A DNA stretch of 64,000 nucleotides from Bradyrhizobium sp. WSM1417 (GCF_000515415.1 NZ_KI911783.1:784501-848500), one strand, 5' to 3'. Counted from the first letter of the stretch, positions 41,264 through 51,023 are shown. Numbers and translations: made by a program. The notes: generated by a model from the sequence alone, not told the origin.

Positions 41264-41325
41264 CCGTCGTGGTGGGCTCGTCAGCCTCGCAGAAGCTTAC
41301 GGCCTCTCGGTTACGAGCCTAATTT

Positions 41326-42207
41326 TCACTTCTGACATTTCGAACACCAGAACGTCGACCGGCCGTTCTGCGTAAACCGCTTGACGGTGCCGCCGCAGCG
41401 CGGCGTCGTGCATTTCTCGCCCTCGCGGTCATAGACCTTGAACGAGTGCTGGAAATAGCCGAGCTCGCCCGAGGTCTGGCGATGATCGCGCAAGCTGGAG
41501 CCGCCGGCCTTGATGGCGTCGTTCAGCACGGTATGGATCGCGCCGACCAGTCGCTTCGCATGGTCGGTGGTCTCGCCCTTCTTGGTCGACAGCGTCGCGG
41601 CGATCCGGCGCGGCGACAGATGCGAGCGATGCAAGGCTTCGCAGACATAGATATTGCCGAGCCCGGCGACCACGCGCTGATCGAGCAGCGCGGCTTTCAG
41701 GCTCGTGGTCTTGCCGGCGCAGGACCGCGCCAGCATCGCTGCGTCGAATTCGTTGCCGAGCGGCTCGGGGCCGAGCCCGCGCAGCAGCGGCTCCTCGTCG
41801 AGCGCACTGCGCGCGATCACTTTCATGTAACCGAAGCGGCGCGGGTCGTTGAAGATGATGTCGGCGCCGGAGGACATCCGAAACAGCACGTGATCGTGCG
41901 TGGAGTCCTTGGCCTTCGGATAGTGAAACTCGCCGGGCGCTACCTCGTTGTCCGGCTTGATGACACGAAACGAGCCCGACATGCCCAGATGCATCAACAG
42001 CACGTCGCCGGAGGCGAGATCGGCCATGAGATATTTTGCACGGCGGCCGAGCCCCGTGACGACCTGCCCCTTCAGTCGGGCCACGAAGTCGGGCTGGAAG
42101 GGAAAGCGCAAATCGGGCCTGCGGGCCTCCGCGACCAGGATTTTCGCACCCTCCATGACAGGCTGAAGGCCGCGGCGGACGGTCTCGACTTCGGGCAATT
42201 CGGGCAT
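41326..42207 (-). CDS. mutM: Formamidopyrimidine-DNA glycosylase MutM (Fpg)
   Basis: 293-residue bifunctional glycosylase/lyase that removes 8-oxoguanine. N-terminal [13 protein letters not shown] provides the catalytic Pro and Glu; the helix-two-turn-helix is in [18 protein letters not shown]; the zinc finger CTTPRC...FWCSKC (C-x4-C-x16-C-x2-C) ends the protein. Divergent from ubiE with an 81-bp shared region. Confidence 0.97.
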   Translation of the reverse strand: MPELPEVETVRRGLQPVMEGAKILVAEARRPDLRFPFQPDFVARLKGQVVTGLGRRAKYLMADLASGDVLLMHLGMSGSFRVIKPDNEVAPGEFHYPKAKDSTHDHVLFRMSSGADIIFNDPRRFGYMKVIARSALDEEPLLRGLGPEPLGNEFDAAMLARSCAGKTTSLKAALLDQRVVAGLGNIYVCEALHRSHLSPRRIAATLSTKKGETTDHAKRLVGAIHTVLNDAIKAGGSSLRDHRQTSGELGYFQHSFKVYDREGEKCTTPRCGGTVKRFTQNGRSTFWCSKCQK

Positions 42208-42288
42208 GGTCAGGCATTCACCTTATGAGGGCGGTGTGATAGCGCCATTGCGGCGGGCGCGCTATGGTCCGCCTCGTGGAGTAGAGTA

Positions 42289-43050
42289 ATGGATCGGCCG
42301 GGCGAAACCACGCATTTTGGCTTCAGGGACGTTCCCCTGGGCGACAAGCAGACGCTGGTGAACGACGTGTTTCACAGCGTGGCGTCGCGCTATGATTTGA
42401 TGAACGATTTGATGTCCGGTGGCCTGCACCGGGTCTGGAAGGACATCATGATCACCGCGCTCGACCCGCCCAGAGGCGACCGGCCGTTCGCGCTGCTCGA
42501 CGTCGCCGGCGGCACGGGCGACATCTCGTTCCGCGCCGCCAAGGCCGCAGGCGCGGGCTTCCATGCCACCGTCTGCGACATCAATTCCGGGATGCTGGAG
42601 GTCGGCCGCGAGCGCGCCGCAAAGCGGCATCTCGAGACCCAGGTCGATTTCGTCGAGGGCAATGCCGAAGCGCTCGCTTTCGCCGACCGCAGCTTCGACG
42701 CATATACGATCGCTTTCGGCATTCGCAACGTGCCGCGGATCGACCTTGCGCTGGCCGAGGCCTATCGCGTGCTCAAGCCAGGCAGCCGCTTCCTCTGTCT
42801 GGAATTCTCCACCGTCGAGATGCCCGGACTCGATCGTCTTTATGACCTGTTCTCGTTCAAGGTGATCCCGCCGCTCGGCCGCATGATCACGGGTGACGCC
42901 GAGTCCTACCAATATCTGGTCGAGTCGATCCGCAAGTTCCCAAGACCCAACGCCTTCGCCGACATGATCCGCGACGCCGGCTTCGCCCGCGTGAACTGGC
43001 AGATATTGTCCGGCGGCATCGTCGCACTGCATTCGGGCTGGCGTTTGTGA
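42289..43050 (+). CDS. ubiE: Demethylmenaquinone/2-methoxy-polyprenylbenzoquinol methyltransferase UbiE
   Basis: 253 residues. SAM-dependent C-methylation step of ubiquinone synthesis. Signature [17 protein letters not shown] near residue 40, SAM motif [15 protein letters not shown] near 70, [21 protein letters not shown] and [13 protein letters not shown]. The stop overlaps the GTG start of ubiB, so ubiE-ubiB form a coupled pair. Confidence 0.97.
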   Translation: MDRPGETTHFGFRDVPLGDKQTLVNDVFHSVASRYDLMNDLMSGGLHRVWKDIMITALDPPRGDRPFALLDVAGGTGDISFRAAKAAGAGFHATVCDINSGMLEVGRERAAKRHLETQVDFVEGNAEALAFADRSFDAYTIAFGIRNVPRIDLALAEAYRVLKPGSRFLCLEFSTVEMPGLDRLYDLFSFKVIPPLGRMITGDAESYQYLVESIRKFPRPNAFADMIRDAGFARVNWQILSGGIVALHSGWRL

Positions 43051-44621
43051 TCTCTGCTATAACCCATAGTGCGCGCCTGATGCGCGCCGCGTTCGTATTC
43101 GCGCGCGAGGGCGTGTTCGGCGCCGTCGATCCGAGTCTGGTACCGCCGCACGGACAGCTCGCGCTGAAACTTGCGCGCATCATCGAGCGGCGCGGTCCGA
43201 AACAGGGCCCGCGGCTGTCGCGCGCGCTGACCCGGATGGGCCCGGCCTATCTCAAGCTCGGACAATTTCTGGCGACTCGCCCCGATGTGGTCGGCGTCAT
43301 CATGGCGCGCGACCTCGAAAGCCTCCAGGACCGCCTGCCGCCGTTCTCGCAAGCCGAAGCGGAAGCTGCGATCTCGACCTCGCTGGAACGGCCGCTGACC
43401 GATGTGTTCGCGAGCCTCAGTGCGCCGGTCGCGGCCGCCTCGATCGCACAGGTGCATCGCGGCGAAGTCCTGCGCGACGGCATCCGCAAGGCGGTCGCCG
43501 TGAAAGTGCTGCGCCCCAACGTGGCCGCTCGCTTCCGCCGCGACCTCTCCGACTTCTTCTTCGTCGCATACAGGGCCGAATCCTATTCGTCCGAGGCGCG
43601 GCGCCTGCGCCTGATCGAAGTCATCAACACCATGTCGCGCTCGGTCGCGATGGAGATGGACCTGCGCCTCGAGGCCGCGGCGTTGTCGGAGATGGCGGAG
43701 AACACGCGCGACGATCCTGATTTCCGCGTACCGACCGTGGACTGGGACCGTACGACGCACAACGTGCTGACGATGGAGTGGATCGACGGCATCGCGCTGA
43801 ACGACCACAAGCGCCTGGCCGAGTCGCAGGTCGACCTGCCCGATCTCGGCCGCAAGGTGATTCAGAGCTTCCTGCGCCACGCGTTGCGCGACGGCTTCTT
43901 CCACGCCGACATGCATCCAGGCAATCTGTTCCTGGACGACGCGGGTCGCCTTGTCGCGGTTGATTTCGGCATCATGGGCCGGCTCGGCATGAAGGAGCGG
44001 CGCTTCCTCGCCGAAATCCTGCTCGGCTTCATCACCCGCGACTATCGTCGTGTCGCGGAAGTGCATTTCGAGGCCGGCTATGTGCCCGCACATCACTCGG
44101 TCGAGAACTTCGCGCAAGCGATCCGTGCCATCGGCGAGCCCATTCACAACCGCACGGCGGAAGAGATCTCGATGGCGCGGCTGCTGACGCTGCTGCTCGA
44201 GGTTACCGGCCTGTTTGACATGACCACGCGGCCCGAGCTGATCCTGCTGCAGAAGACCATGGTGGTGGTCGAAGGCGTGGCACGCGGCTTCGATCCCAAG
44301 CTCGACATCTGGAAGGTCGCTGACCCCGTGGTGCGGGAATGGATCGAGCGCAATCTCGGCCCGATCGGCCGGGTCCAGGGCGCGATCTCCGGCACCGGCG
44401 ATCTCGCGCGCATCCTGATGCGTCTGCCTGATATCGCCGAGCGCTCGGTTGCTGTGCTCGAACAGCTGGAGACCATGACCCGGGAGGGCATCCGGCTGTC
44501 GCCGGAGAGCATCGCGGCGATGGGCCGCAGCGAGGGCCGCAAGAACCGTTGGCGCACCGTGGCGCTCTGGATCATCGCCGCGACCTTCATCGGCATCCTG
44601 ATCGCGGTCCGGAATCTCTGA
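43047..44621 (+). CDS. ubiB: Ubiquinone biosynthesis kinase-like protein UbiB
   Basis: 524-residue UbiB/Coq8-type atypical kinase needed for ubiquinone synthesis. The hallmark K-x-G-Q motif is [13 protein letters not shown] (~residue 70), the Ala-rich loop [12 protein letters not shown], the Lys in [11 protein letters not shown], and the catalytic [10 protein letters not shown] with DFGIMG. A hydrophobic C-terminal helix ([14 protein letters not shown]) anchors it in the inner membrane. Start GTG overlaps the ubiE stop. Confidence 0.96.
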   Translation: MISAITHSARLMRAAFVFAREGVFGAVDPSLVPPHGQLALKLARIIERRGPKQGPRLSRALTRMGPAYLKLGQFLATRPDVVGVIMARDLESLQDRLPPFSQAEAEAAISTSLERPLTDVFASLSAPVAAASIAQVHRGEVLRDGIRKAVAVKVLRPNVAARFRRDLSDFFFVAYRAESYSSEARRLRLIEVINTMSRSVAMEMDLRLEAAALSEMAENTRDDPDFRVPTVDWDRTTHNVLTMEWIDGIALNDHKRLAESQVDLPDLGRKVIQSFLRHALRDGFFHADMHPGNLFLDDAGRLVAVDFGIMGRLGMKERRFLAEILLGFITRDYRRVAEVHFEAGYVPAHHSVENFAQAIRAIGEPIHNRTAEEISMARLLTLLLEVTGLFDMTTRPELILLQKTMVVVEGVARGFDPKLDIWKVADPVVREWIERNLGPIGRVQGAISGTGDLARILMRLPDIAERSVAVLEQLETMTREGIRLSPESIAAMGRSEGRKNRWRTVALWIIAATFIGILIAVRNL

Positions 44622-44634
44622 TTGCAGTGCAATC
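44620..44634. promoter_or_regulatory. Palindrome at the ubiB 3' end
   Basis: GATTGCA-G-TGCAATC, a perfect 7-1-7 palindrome overlapping the last bases of ubiB. It precedes the larger coaBC palindrome by 5 bp. It may be a separate operator half or an RNA hairpin; it has no T-run. Confidence 0.4.
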
Positions 44635-44639
44635 ATGCG

Positions 44640-44660
44640 AATGATAGCATCGCTATCATT
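44640..44660. promoter_or_regulatory. Candidate operator upstream of coaBC
   Basis: AATGATAGC and GCTATCATT are perfect 9-bp arms around ATC, 17 bp before the coaBC ATG and immediately before its GGAGAG ribosome site. One more GCG...CGC block extends the symmetry with a one-base slip. The half site TGATAGCA resembles the TGCTATCA/TGATAGCA half sites that I recall for the FitA antitoxin operator. The product of coaBC starts with a FitA-like domain, so this is the expected autoregulatory site. Confidence 0.6.
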
Positions 44661-44677
44661 TCGCGCCGGAGAGTGCC

Positions 44678-46156
44678 ATGGCAAGTCTGACCATCCGCAA
44701 GCTCGACGAGAACGTCAAAACCTTCCTCCGCCTGCGCTCGGCCAAGAACCGCAGGTCGGTCGAGGAAGAGGTCCGGGTCATCCTCGGGGAGCTGATCGAA
44801 GGCCGCGAGGAGCCCCTGACGCCGTTCACGGCGCCGCCCGCGGCCTCGGCCACCCCGCAGCCTCAACGCACCGGCGCCGCTCCAGAAGCCAGCGTCACCC
44901 TGATCATCGGCGGCGGGATCGCGGCCTACAAATCGCTCGACCTGATCCGAAGGCTCAAGGAGCGGCGGATCGAGGTGCGTTGCGTGCTGACCAAGGCGGC
45001 GCAGCAATTCGTCACGGCGCTGGCCGTGAGCGCGCTCTCGCATGAGCGCGTCTACACCGACCTGTTCGATCCCCAGAGCGAGTTCGACGCCGGTCATATC
45101 CGCCTCGCGCGCGAGTGCGACCTGATCGTGGTGGCGCCCGCGACCGCCGATTTGATGGCCAAGATCGCCAACGGCCATGCCGACGATCTCGCCAGCGCCA
45201 TTCTGCTCGCGACCAACCGCAAGGTCCTGCTCGCGCCGGCGATGAATCCGCTGATGTGGAACAACGCGGCGACGCGGCGCAACGTCGCGCAGCTTCAGCG
45301 CGACGGCGTGATGCTGATCGGGCCGAATTCCGGCGAGATGGCGGAAGCAGGTGAAGCCGGTATCGGCCGCATGTCCGAGGCGATCGAAATTGCGGCCGCC
45401 GCCGAGCGCCTGCTGCGGCCGCCAGTGCCGCGCCCCCTCGCCGGCAAGCGCGTGCTGATCACGGCGGGTCCGACCCACGAGCCGATCGATCCGGTGCGCT
45501 ACATCGCCAACCGATCCTCCGGCAAGCAGGGCTTTGCGATCGCTGCCGCCGCACAAGCCGCAGGCGCCGAGGTGATCCTGGTCAGCGGCCCGGTCGAGCT
45601 TCGCGATCCCCAGGGCGTGACGGTCAAGCATGTGGAATCGGCACGGCAGATGCTGGAGCAGGTGCAGGCCGCGCTCCCCGCTGACATCGCGATCTTCGCC
45701 GCCGCCGTCGCCGACTGGCGGGTCGTAAACGAAGGGGAGCAGAAGCTGAAGAAGACTGCGGCCGGTATGCCGCCGCTCCAGCTGGTCGAGAACCCCGATA
45801 TCCTCGCGACGATCTCGAAACTGACCGACAAGCGGCCGCCGCTGGTGATCGGCTTTGCCGCCGAGACCGAGCACCTCATCGACAACGCCAAGTCGAAGCT
45901 TGCCCGCAAGGGCTGCGACTGGATTGTCGCCAACGACGTCTCCCCCGCAACCGGCGTCATGGGCGGGGACCGCAACACCGTGCACCTCATCAGTCGCAAG
46001 AGCGGTGAGAAGAACGATGAGAAGGATGGCGGGATTGCAGTTGATTCCTGGCCGGCGATGACCAAGGAACAGGTCGCCATTGAACTGGTCGCGCACATCG
46101 CAACGAGCGTGACCGGCAAATCCTTGAACGACAAATCCCGGGAGCCCGCATCTTGA
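44678..46156 (+). CDS. coaBC: FitA-like ribbon-helix-helix domain fused to CoaBC
   Basis: 492 residues. Residues 1-~45 ([20 protein letters not shown] then [14 protein letters not shown]) form a ribbon-helix-helix of the FitA/VapB type; a Pro/Ala linker (~48-72) joins the CoaC flavoprotein (~73-245; [33 protein letters not shown]) and CoaB synthetase (~255-485; [43 protein letters not shown]). It makes 4'-phosphopantetheine from phosphopantothenate and Cys in CoA synthesis. No ATG, GTG or TTG occurs in frame between the first domain and the CoaC core, so the fusion is obligatory. A palindrome with FitA-type half sites precedes it. dut overlaps its stop. Confidence 0.92.
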   Translation: MASLTIRKLDENVKTFLRLRSAKNRRSVEEEVRVILGELIEGREEPLTPFTAPPAASATPQPQRTGAAPEASVTLIIGGGIAAYKSLDLIRRLKERRIEVRCVLTKAAQQFVTALAVSALSHERVYTDLFDPQSEFDAGHIRLARECDLIVVAPATADLMAKIANGHADDLASAILLATNRKVLLAPAMNPLMWNNAATRRNVAQLQRDGVMLIGPNSGEMAEAGEAGIGRMSEAIEIAAAAERLLRPPVPRPLAGKRVLITAGPTHEPIDPVRYIANRSSGKQGFAIAAAAQAAGAEVILVSGPVELRDPQGVTVKHVESARQMLEQVQAALPADIAIFAAAVADWRVVNEGEQKLKKTAAGMPPLQLVENPDILATISKLTDKRPPLVIGFAAETEHLIDNAKSKLARKGCDWIVANDVSPATGVMGGDRNTVHLISRKSGEKNDEKDGGIAVDSWPAMTKEQVAIELVAHIATSVTGKSLNDKSREPAS

Positions 46157-46611
46157 GCACCAAAGTCACCGTCGAACTGCAACGCCTGCCCCATGCGGAG
46201 GGGCTGCCGCTGCCGGCCTATCAGACCAATGATGCCGCTGGTCTCGACCTGATGGCGGCGGTGGCCGAGAACGAGCCGCTGACGCTCGCGCCCGGCCAAT
46301 ACGCGCTGGTGCCGACGGGCCTCGCGATCGCGTTGCCGCCCGGCTACGAGGCGCAGGTGCGGCCGCGCTCGGGGCTAGCGGCCAAGCACGGCGTCACCGT
46401 GCTGAACTCGCCGGGCACGATCGACGCGGACTATCGCGGCGAGATCAAGGTGATCCTGATCAATCACGGCCAGACCGCCTTCGTGGTCAAGCGCGGCGAG
46501 CGCATCGCGCAGATGGTGATCGCGCCAATGGTGCAGGCCGCGCTGGTTCCCGTGGCGACCCTGTCCGCGACCGACCGCGGCGCCGGCGGATTCGGCTCGA
46601 CCGGTCGCTAG
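46153..46611 (+). CDS. dut: Deoxyuridine 5'-triphosphate nucleotidohydrolase
   Basis: 152-residue trimeric dUTPase that makes dUMP and keeps uracil out of DNA. Motifs in order: DAAGLDLMA (1), [11 protein letters not shown] (2), [14 protein letters not shown] (3), [11 protein letters not shown] (4) and the flexible C-terminal arm [11 protein letters not shown] (5). The TTG at 46153 overlaps the coaBC stop; this is the coaBC-dut order found in many bacteria. Confidence 0.97.
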   Translation: MSTKVTVELQRLPHAEGLPLPAYQTNDAAGLDLMAAVAENEPLTLAPGQYALVPTGLAIALPPGYEAQVRPRSGLAAKHGVTVLNSPGTIDADYRGEIKVILINHGQTAFVVKRGERIAQMVIAPMVQAALVPVATLSATDRGAGGFGSTGR

Positions 46612-46629
46612 CCGAGCTGAGCGTTGGAT

Positions 46630-46757
46630 ACACCTCTCCCGCTTGCGGGAGAGGTCGCGCCGAAGGCGCGGGTGAGGGTTCTATCCTCTAGGGGATTGTT
46701 CCACTGCGGAAGCACCCTCTCCCCAACCCTCCCCCGCAAGCGAGGGAGGGAGCGCAC
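46630..46757. repeat. CTCTCCCGC dispersed repeat
   Basis: Begins with a perfect 10-bp hairpin CCTCTCCCGC-TT-GCGGGAGAGG, then GGTGAGGGTT, and in the right half CCTCTCCCCAACCC and CGCAAGCGAGGGAGGG. Common intergenic element. It is the main content of the 366-bp dut-divL gap together with the GANTC sites. Confidence 0.7.
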
Positions 46758-46805
46758 CGGCTTCTGGGCAAGCCATCCGACACGCGAACACGCGACACCC
46801 CCAAC

Positions 46806-46927
46806 GAATCACCCGAGGAACTACGTGAATCGGAACACCCGCCCCCGCATTTTTTTGGGACCGCCTTTGCGTTCACGATCTGGACTCTTACCGGTGGAGT
46901 CACGGTGAGGGTATTGTCGTTTGATTC
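46806..46927. other. Three GANTC sites upstream of divL
   Basis: GAATC at 46806-46810 and 46827-46831 and GATTC at 46923-46927. GANTC is the target of the cell-cycle methylase CcrM in alphaproteobacteria, so the divL promoter region may carry methylation-dependent timing. Three sites in 122 bp is more than expected by chance in GC-rich DNA but I have not computed it. Confidence 0.35.
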
Positions 46928-46977
46928 GCGCGCGACGGGGGTCGCCGCGCGCAAATTCGTGCGATCTTGGGGCAACT

Positions 46978-49494
46978 ATGTCAGGCGTGATCGTGTCGAT
47001 GCGTCGGACGCTGCTGTCGTGCACATCGCTCGTGCGCAACGGCTTGTTGGGAAGCGCTCTCGCAGCGCTGTTGCCGGCTGCGCCGGCCAAAGCAGCCGAC
47101 AAGGCCGCCGACCTCGTCGACACACTCTCAACGTTGCTGGATTTCAACCGGCAGGAGCTCGCGGTGCTGGCCACCGCGCTGGCCTTGCTCGGCTTCTCGG
47201 TGGTGGCCGCGATCCTCCTGATGCGCACGCGCGTTCGCACGGCGAAGAACGAGGCGCGGCTGCGCGCCCGGATCGGGGAACTCCAGCTCCAGGCCGACCG
47301 CTTCGGCGCTTTGCTGTTTGCCGAGCCGCAGATCCTGATCTCCTGGCCGGCCGGCGACAATCGCGCGCAGATCTCCGGTGACACCTCCATGGTGCTGCCC
47401 CGCGACTCCTCTCCACAGCGCGTGCTGGCGTTTGGAACCTGGTTGCCGCCGGAACCGGCGCTCCGGATGGATCACGCCGTCGATGCGCTGCGCGACCGCG
47501 GCGACGGGTTCCAGCTGACGCTCACCACCGCGCATGGCCACACGCTGGAGGCTATCGGCCGCGCCATCGGCGGCCAGGCCATCGTCAGGATTCGCGAACT
47601 CTCAGGGCTCCGCCGCGATCTGGCTGAGACCAATCTGCGTTACAAGGCCCTCTCCGACGAGACGGAGATGCTGCGCGGCTTCGCGACCGCCGCACCCTGG
47701 CCGATCTGGGCCAAGGGCGAGAACGGCGCGCTGGCCTACGCCAACCCCGCTTATGTCCGTGCGACCGAGGCGGCCAGCATCACCGACGCTCAGGAGCGCA
47801 AGCTCGAGCTGCTCGACAGCGCCGACCGGAGCGCGATGGAGCGGCGGCTGAAGGAAGCGGCCAATTTCACTTCGCGGCTGCCGATCGTGATCGGCGGCGA
47901 GCGGCGCATCTATGACGTGCGCGCCGTCAATGTCGGAGGTGGCAATGTCGGCGTTGCCATCGATGCCAGCGAGGCGGATGCGTTGAGCTCGGCGCTGGTG
48001 CGGATGGCGGAAGCGCATCGCCGCACGCTCGACCAGCTCTCCTCCGGCGTTGCCGTGTTCGACGGCCAGCGCCGGCTCGCCTTCTACAATGATTCCTACC
48101 GCCAGCTGTGGGACCTCGACCGCACCTTTCTCGACGCCAACCCCGATGATTCCAGCGTGCTCGACAAGCTCCGCGCCGCGCGCAAATTGCCGGAGCAGCC
48201 GGACTTCCGCGCCTGGAAGGCCAAGCTGCACGAGGCCTATCGCGCGGTCGAGGCCGCCAAGGACACCTGGTACCTGCCCGACGGCCGCGCGCTCTCCGTC
48301 GTCACCACGCCGAACCCCGAAGGCGGCGTCACCTATCTGTTCGACGACGTCACCGAGAGCCTGGAGCTTGCCCGCCGCTTCGACGGCATGATCCGGGTCC
48401 AGCGCGAGACGCTGGACAGCCTCGCCGAGGGCGTCGCGGTGTTCGGCAGCAACGGCAAGGCGCAGCTGTTCAACCCAGCCTTCGTCCGGATGTGGAAGCT
48501 GTCCGTTGACGCCATGCGCGACGAGCCGCACATCCAGACGGTCGAGGGTTGGTGCCATCAGCTGTTCGACGACGCGATCGTCTGGCGGCAGATCCGCGAG
48601 GCCGTCACCTCGATCGAGAGCCGCGCCGACATTCCGCTCAAGCTGGAGCGCAAGGACGGCAGCGTGCTCGACGGCATGATCCGGCCCCTGCACGACGGCG
48701 CCACGATGCTGACCTTCCAGGACATCACTGACACCGAGAACGTCGAGCGCGCGCTGCGCGAGCGCAACGAGGCGCTGGAGGCGGCCGATCAGATGAAGGT
48801 GGATTTCGTCCACCACGTCTCCTACGAGCTGCGCTCGCCGCTCACCACCATCATCGGGTTCGCGCATTTCCTCAGCGATCCCTCGACCGGGCCACTGACG
48901 CCGAAACAGGCCGAGTATCTCGACTACGTCACCAAATCGACCAATGCGCTGCTAGCGCTGACCAACAACATCCTGGATCTCGCCACCATCGACGCCGGCG
49001 CCATGAAGCTGGAACTCGGCCCGGTCGACGTCAGCAAGACCATCGAGCTCGCGGCCGAGGGTCTCCAGGACCGGCTCGCCACCGACCGCATCCGCCTCAA
49101 GGTCGAGATCGCGCCCGATGTCGGCAGCTTCACCGGCGACGAGAAGCGCGTGGTGCAGGTGCTCTATAACCTCCTTGCCAACGCCGTCGGGTTTTCTCCA
49201 CCGGATTCCACCGTCGGCATCAGCGCCCGCCGTACCGAACGCAGTGTGGTCTTCACCGTGACAGATTCCGGGCCTGGAATACCTGCCGACATGAAAGACA
49301 AGGTGTTCAACTGGTTCGAAAGCCGCTCCCAAGGCTCGCGTCACCGCGGCGCCGGGCTCGGCCTGTCGCTGGTGCGCTCCTTCGTCGAGCTGCATGGCGG
49401 CAATATCCGGGTCGATTCGATCGTGGGCAGGGGCACGGTCGTGATCTGTGATTTCCCGACCGACCAGGCGGCGCATCGCGACGCCGCCGAATGA
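46978..49494 (+). CDS. divL: DivL-type tyrosine histidine-kinase homologue
   Basis: 838 residues. An N-terminal hydrophobic region with a membrane segment (~65-85; ELAVLATALALLGFSVVAAILL) is followed by PAS-like domains in the middle and a kinase core. The phospho-acceptor helix reads VDFVHHVSYELRSPLTT: Tyr616 replaces the normal His, the hallmark of DivL. The ATP domain has RVVQVLYNLLANAVGFSP, DSGPGIPADM and GAGLGLSLVRSF. Caulobacter DivL is a pseudokinase that passes DivK status to CckA and so to CtrA. ATG 46978 chosen; the stop overlaps the tsaE start. Confidence 0.9.
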   Translation: MSGVIVSMRRTLLSCTSLVRNGLLGSALAALLPAAPAKAADKAADLVDTLSTLLDFNRQELAVLATALALLGFSVVAAILLMRTRVRTAKNEARLRARIGELQLQADRFGALLFAEPQILISWPAGDNRAQISGDTSMVLPRDSSPQRVLAFGTWLPPEPALRMDHAVDALRDRGDGFQLTLTTAHGHTLEAIGRAIGGQAIVRIRELSGLRRDLAETNLRYKALSDETEMLRGFATAAPWPIWAKGENGALAYANPAYVRATEAASITDAQERKLELLDSADRSAMERRLKEAANFTSRLPIVIGGERRIYDVRAVNVGGGNVGVAIDASEADALSSALVRMAEAHRRTLDQLSSGVAVFDGQRRLAFYNDSYRQLWDLDRTFLDANPDDSSVLDKLRAARKLPEQPDFRAWKAKLHEAYRAVEAAKDTWYLPDGRALSVVTTPNPEGGVTYLFDDVTESLELARRFDGMIRVQRETLDSLAEGVAVFGSNGKAQLFNPAFVRMWKLSVDAMRDEPHIQTVEGWCHQLFDDAIVWRQIREAVTSIESRADIPLKLERKDGSVLDGMIRPLHDGATMLTFQDITDTENVERALRERNEALEAADQMKVDFVHHVSYELRSPLTTIIGFAHFLSDPSTGPLTPKQAEYLDYVTKSTNALLALTNNILDLATIDAGAMKLELGPVDVSKTIELAAEGLQDRLATDRIRLKVEIAPDVGSFTGDEKRVVQVLYNLLANAVGFSPPDSTVGISARRTERSVVFTVTDSGPGIPADMKDKVFNWFESRSQGSRHRGAGLGLSLVRSFVELHGGNIRVDSIVGRGTVVICDFPTDQAAHRDAAE

Positions 49495-51023
49495 CTGCGC
49501 CAACCACATTCTCCGTCGCGCTCCACAACGAGACGGCCACCGCGCAACTGATGGCCGACCTCGCGCTGCTGGTCGGCCCCGGCGATGTCATCACGCTCAC
49601 CGGCGATCTCGGGGCCGGCAAGACCGCGGCGGCGCGTGCCATGATCCGCTACCTCGCCGGCGACGATGCACTGGAAGTGCCGAGCCCGACCTTCACGCTG
49701 GTGCAGGGCTACGAGCTGCCGCCATTCCCGGTCATGCATGCCGACCTCTACCGCGTCGAGGACGAGAGCGAGCTCGAAGAGATCGGGTTGGCGCCGCTGC
49801 CGGAAGCAACCCTCGTCCTGATCGAATGGCCGGAGCGCGCGCCGTCGGCGATGCCTCAAGACCGCATCGACATCGCGCTGACGCACCGGCCGGCGCTGGG
49901 CTCGAATGCACGCGCCGCCGACATCACCGGCCATGGCAAGGCTGCCGCCACCGTCGCGCGGCTGCAGGCGTTGCGCGAATTCCTCGATGCATCCGGCTAC
50001 ATGGAGGCAACGCGCAAACGCATGGCGGGCGACGCCTCGACCCGCTCGTATGCGCGGCTGCTGCGCGACGACGAGATCGTCATCCTCATGAATTCTCCGC
50101 AGCGCCCCGATGGTGCTGCCATGTACGACGGAAAATCCTACAGCGCCGCGGTGCATCTCGCCGAAAACATCAAACCCTTCGTCGCCATCGACGAGGGCCT
50201 GCGCGCGCAGGGAATCTCCGCGCCCGCGATCCATCATTGCGACCTCGACCACGGATTCCTGATCAGCGAAGACTTCGGCAGCGAAGGCGTGATCGAGGGC
50301 AATCCGCCGCGCCCGATCGCCGAACGCTACGAAGCCGCGGCCGATTTGCTTGCCATGCTGCACGGCAAGACGCTGCCGGAGACGCTGCCGCTCGCGGGGC
50401 AGACCTACGCCATTCCCGTCTTCGATACCGAGGCGCTGCTGATTGAAATCGGCTTGATGCCGGAATGGTACCTGCCCGATCGCAATGCGCCGCTGGACGA
50501 GGGGAAGCGCGCCGAGTTTCTCGCGATGTGGCGCGAGCTGCTGCGGAAGCCGCTGGCCGCGCCGAAGACCTGGATCATCCGGGACTATCACTCGCCGAAC
50601 CTGATCTGGCTCGGGAATCGCACCGGCATCGAACGCGTCGGCGTGATCGACTTCCAGGACACCGTGCTGGGGCCGCAATCCTACGACGTGGTGTCGCTGC
50701 TCCAGGACGCCCGCATCGACGTGCCCGAGGCGATCGAACTGACGCTGCTGTCGCGCTACATCAAGGCACGCCGGGCCAGCGATGCGAGCTTCGACGCGGC
50801 CGGCTTCGCCGAGCTCTACGCCATCATGTCGGCGCAGCGGAACACGCGTCTGCTTGGCACCTTCGCCCGCCTCAACCGCCGCGACGGCAAGCCGCATTAT
50901 CTGCGTCATCAGCCGCAGATCTGGACCTATCTCCAGCGCTCCCTGGCGCATCCCGCGCTCGCTCATCTGCGCGACTGGTATCTCGCCAATGTCCCGCCGC
51001 CCCAAGGCCCAGCCCAAGGCTGA
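49491..51023 (+). CDS. TsaE-AmgK fusion: t6A ATPase plus anomeric sugar kinase
   Basis: 510 residues. Residues 1-~150 are TsaE (YjeE), the ATPase of the t6A complex, with Walker A LTGDLGAGKTAAARAM and the motif HADLYRVEDESELEEIG. Residues ~165-500 are a phosphotransferase of the AmgK type: GDASTRSYARLLRDDEIVILM, the catalytic YHSPNLIWLGN and DFQDTVLGPQSYDVVSLLQDAR (DFQD metal Asp). AmgK phosphorylates MurNAc/GlcNAc at C1 during peptidoglycan recycling, and the MurU-like gene follows at 51.6 kb. The ATG overlaps the divL stop. Confidence 0.92.
   Translation: MTAPTTFSVALHNETATAQLMADLALLVGPGDVITLTGDLGAGKTAAARAMIRYLAGDDALEVPSPTFTLVQGYELPPFPVMHADLYRVEDESELEEIGLAPLPEATLVLIEWPERAPSAMPQDRIDIALTHRPALGSNARAADITGHGKAAATVARLQALREFLDASGYMEATRKRMAGDASTRSYARLLRDDEIVILMNSPQRPDGAAMYDGKSYSAAVHLAENIKPFVAIDEGLRAQGISAPAIHHCDLDHGFLISEDFGSEGVIEGNPPRPIAERYEAAADLLAMLHGKTLPETLPLAGQTYAIPVFDTEALLIEIGLMPEWYLPDRNAPLDEGKRAEFLAMWRELLRKPLAAPKTWIIRDYHSPNLIWLGNRTGIERVGVIDFQDTVLGPQSYDVVSLLQDARIDVPEAIELTLLSRYIKARRASDASFDAAGFAELYAIMSAQRNTRLLGTFARLNRRDGKPHYLRHQPQIWTYLQRSLAHPALAHLRDWYLANVPPPQGPAQG

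Noticed and set aside
44678..44900. Free-standing antitoxin gene ending before CoaBC
   Set aside because: There is no stop codon between the ribbon-helix-helix part and CoaC, no internal start codon, and no toxin gene next to it, so it is one fused gene and not a toxin-antitoxin pair.
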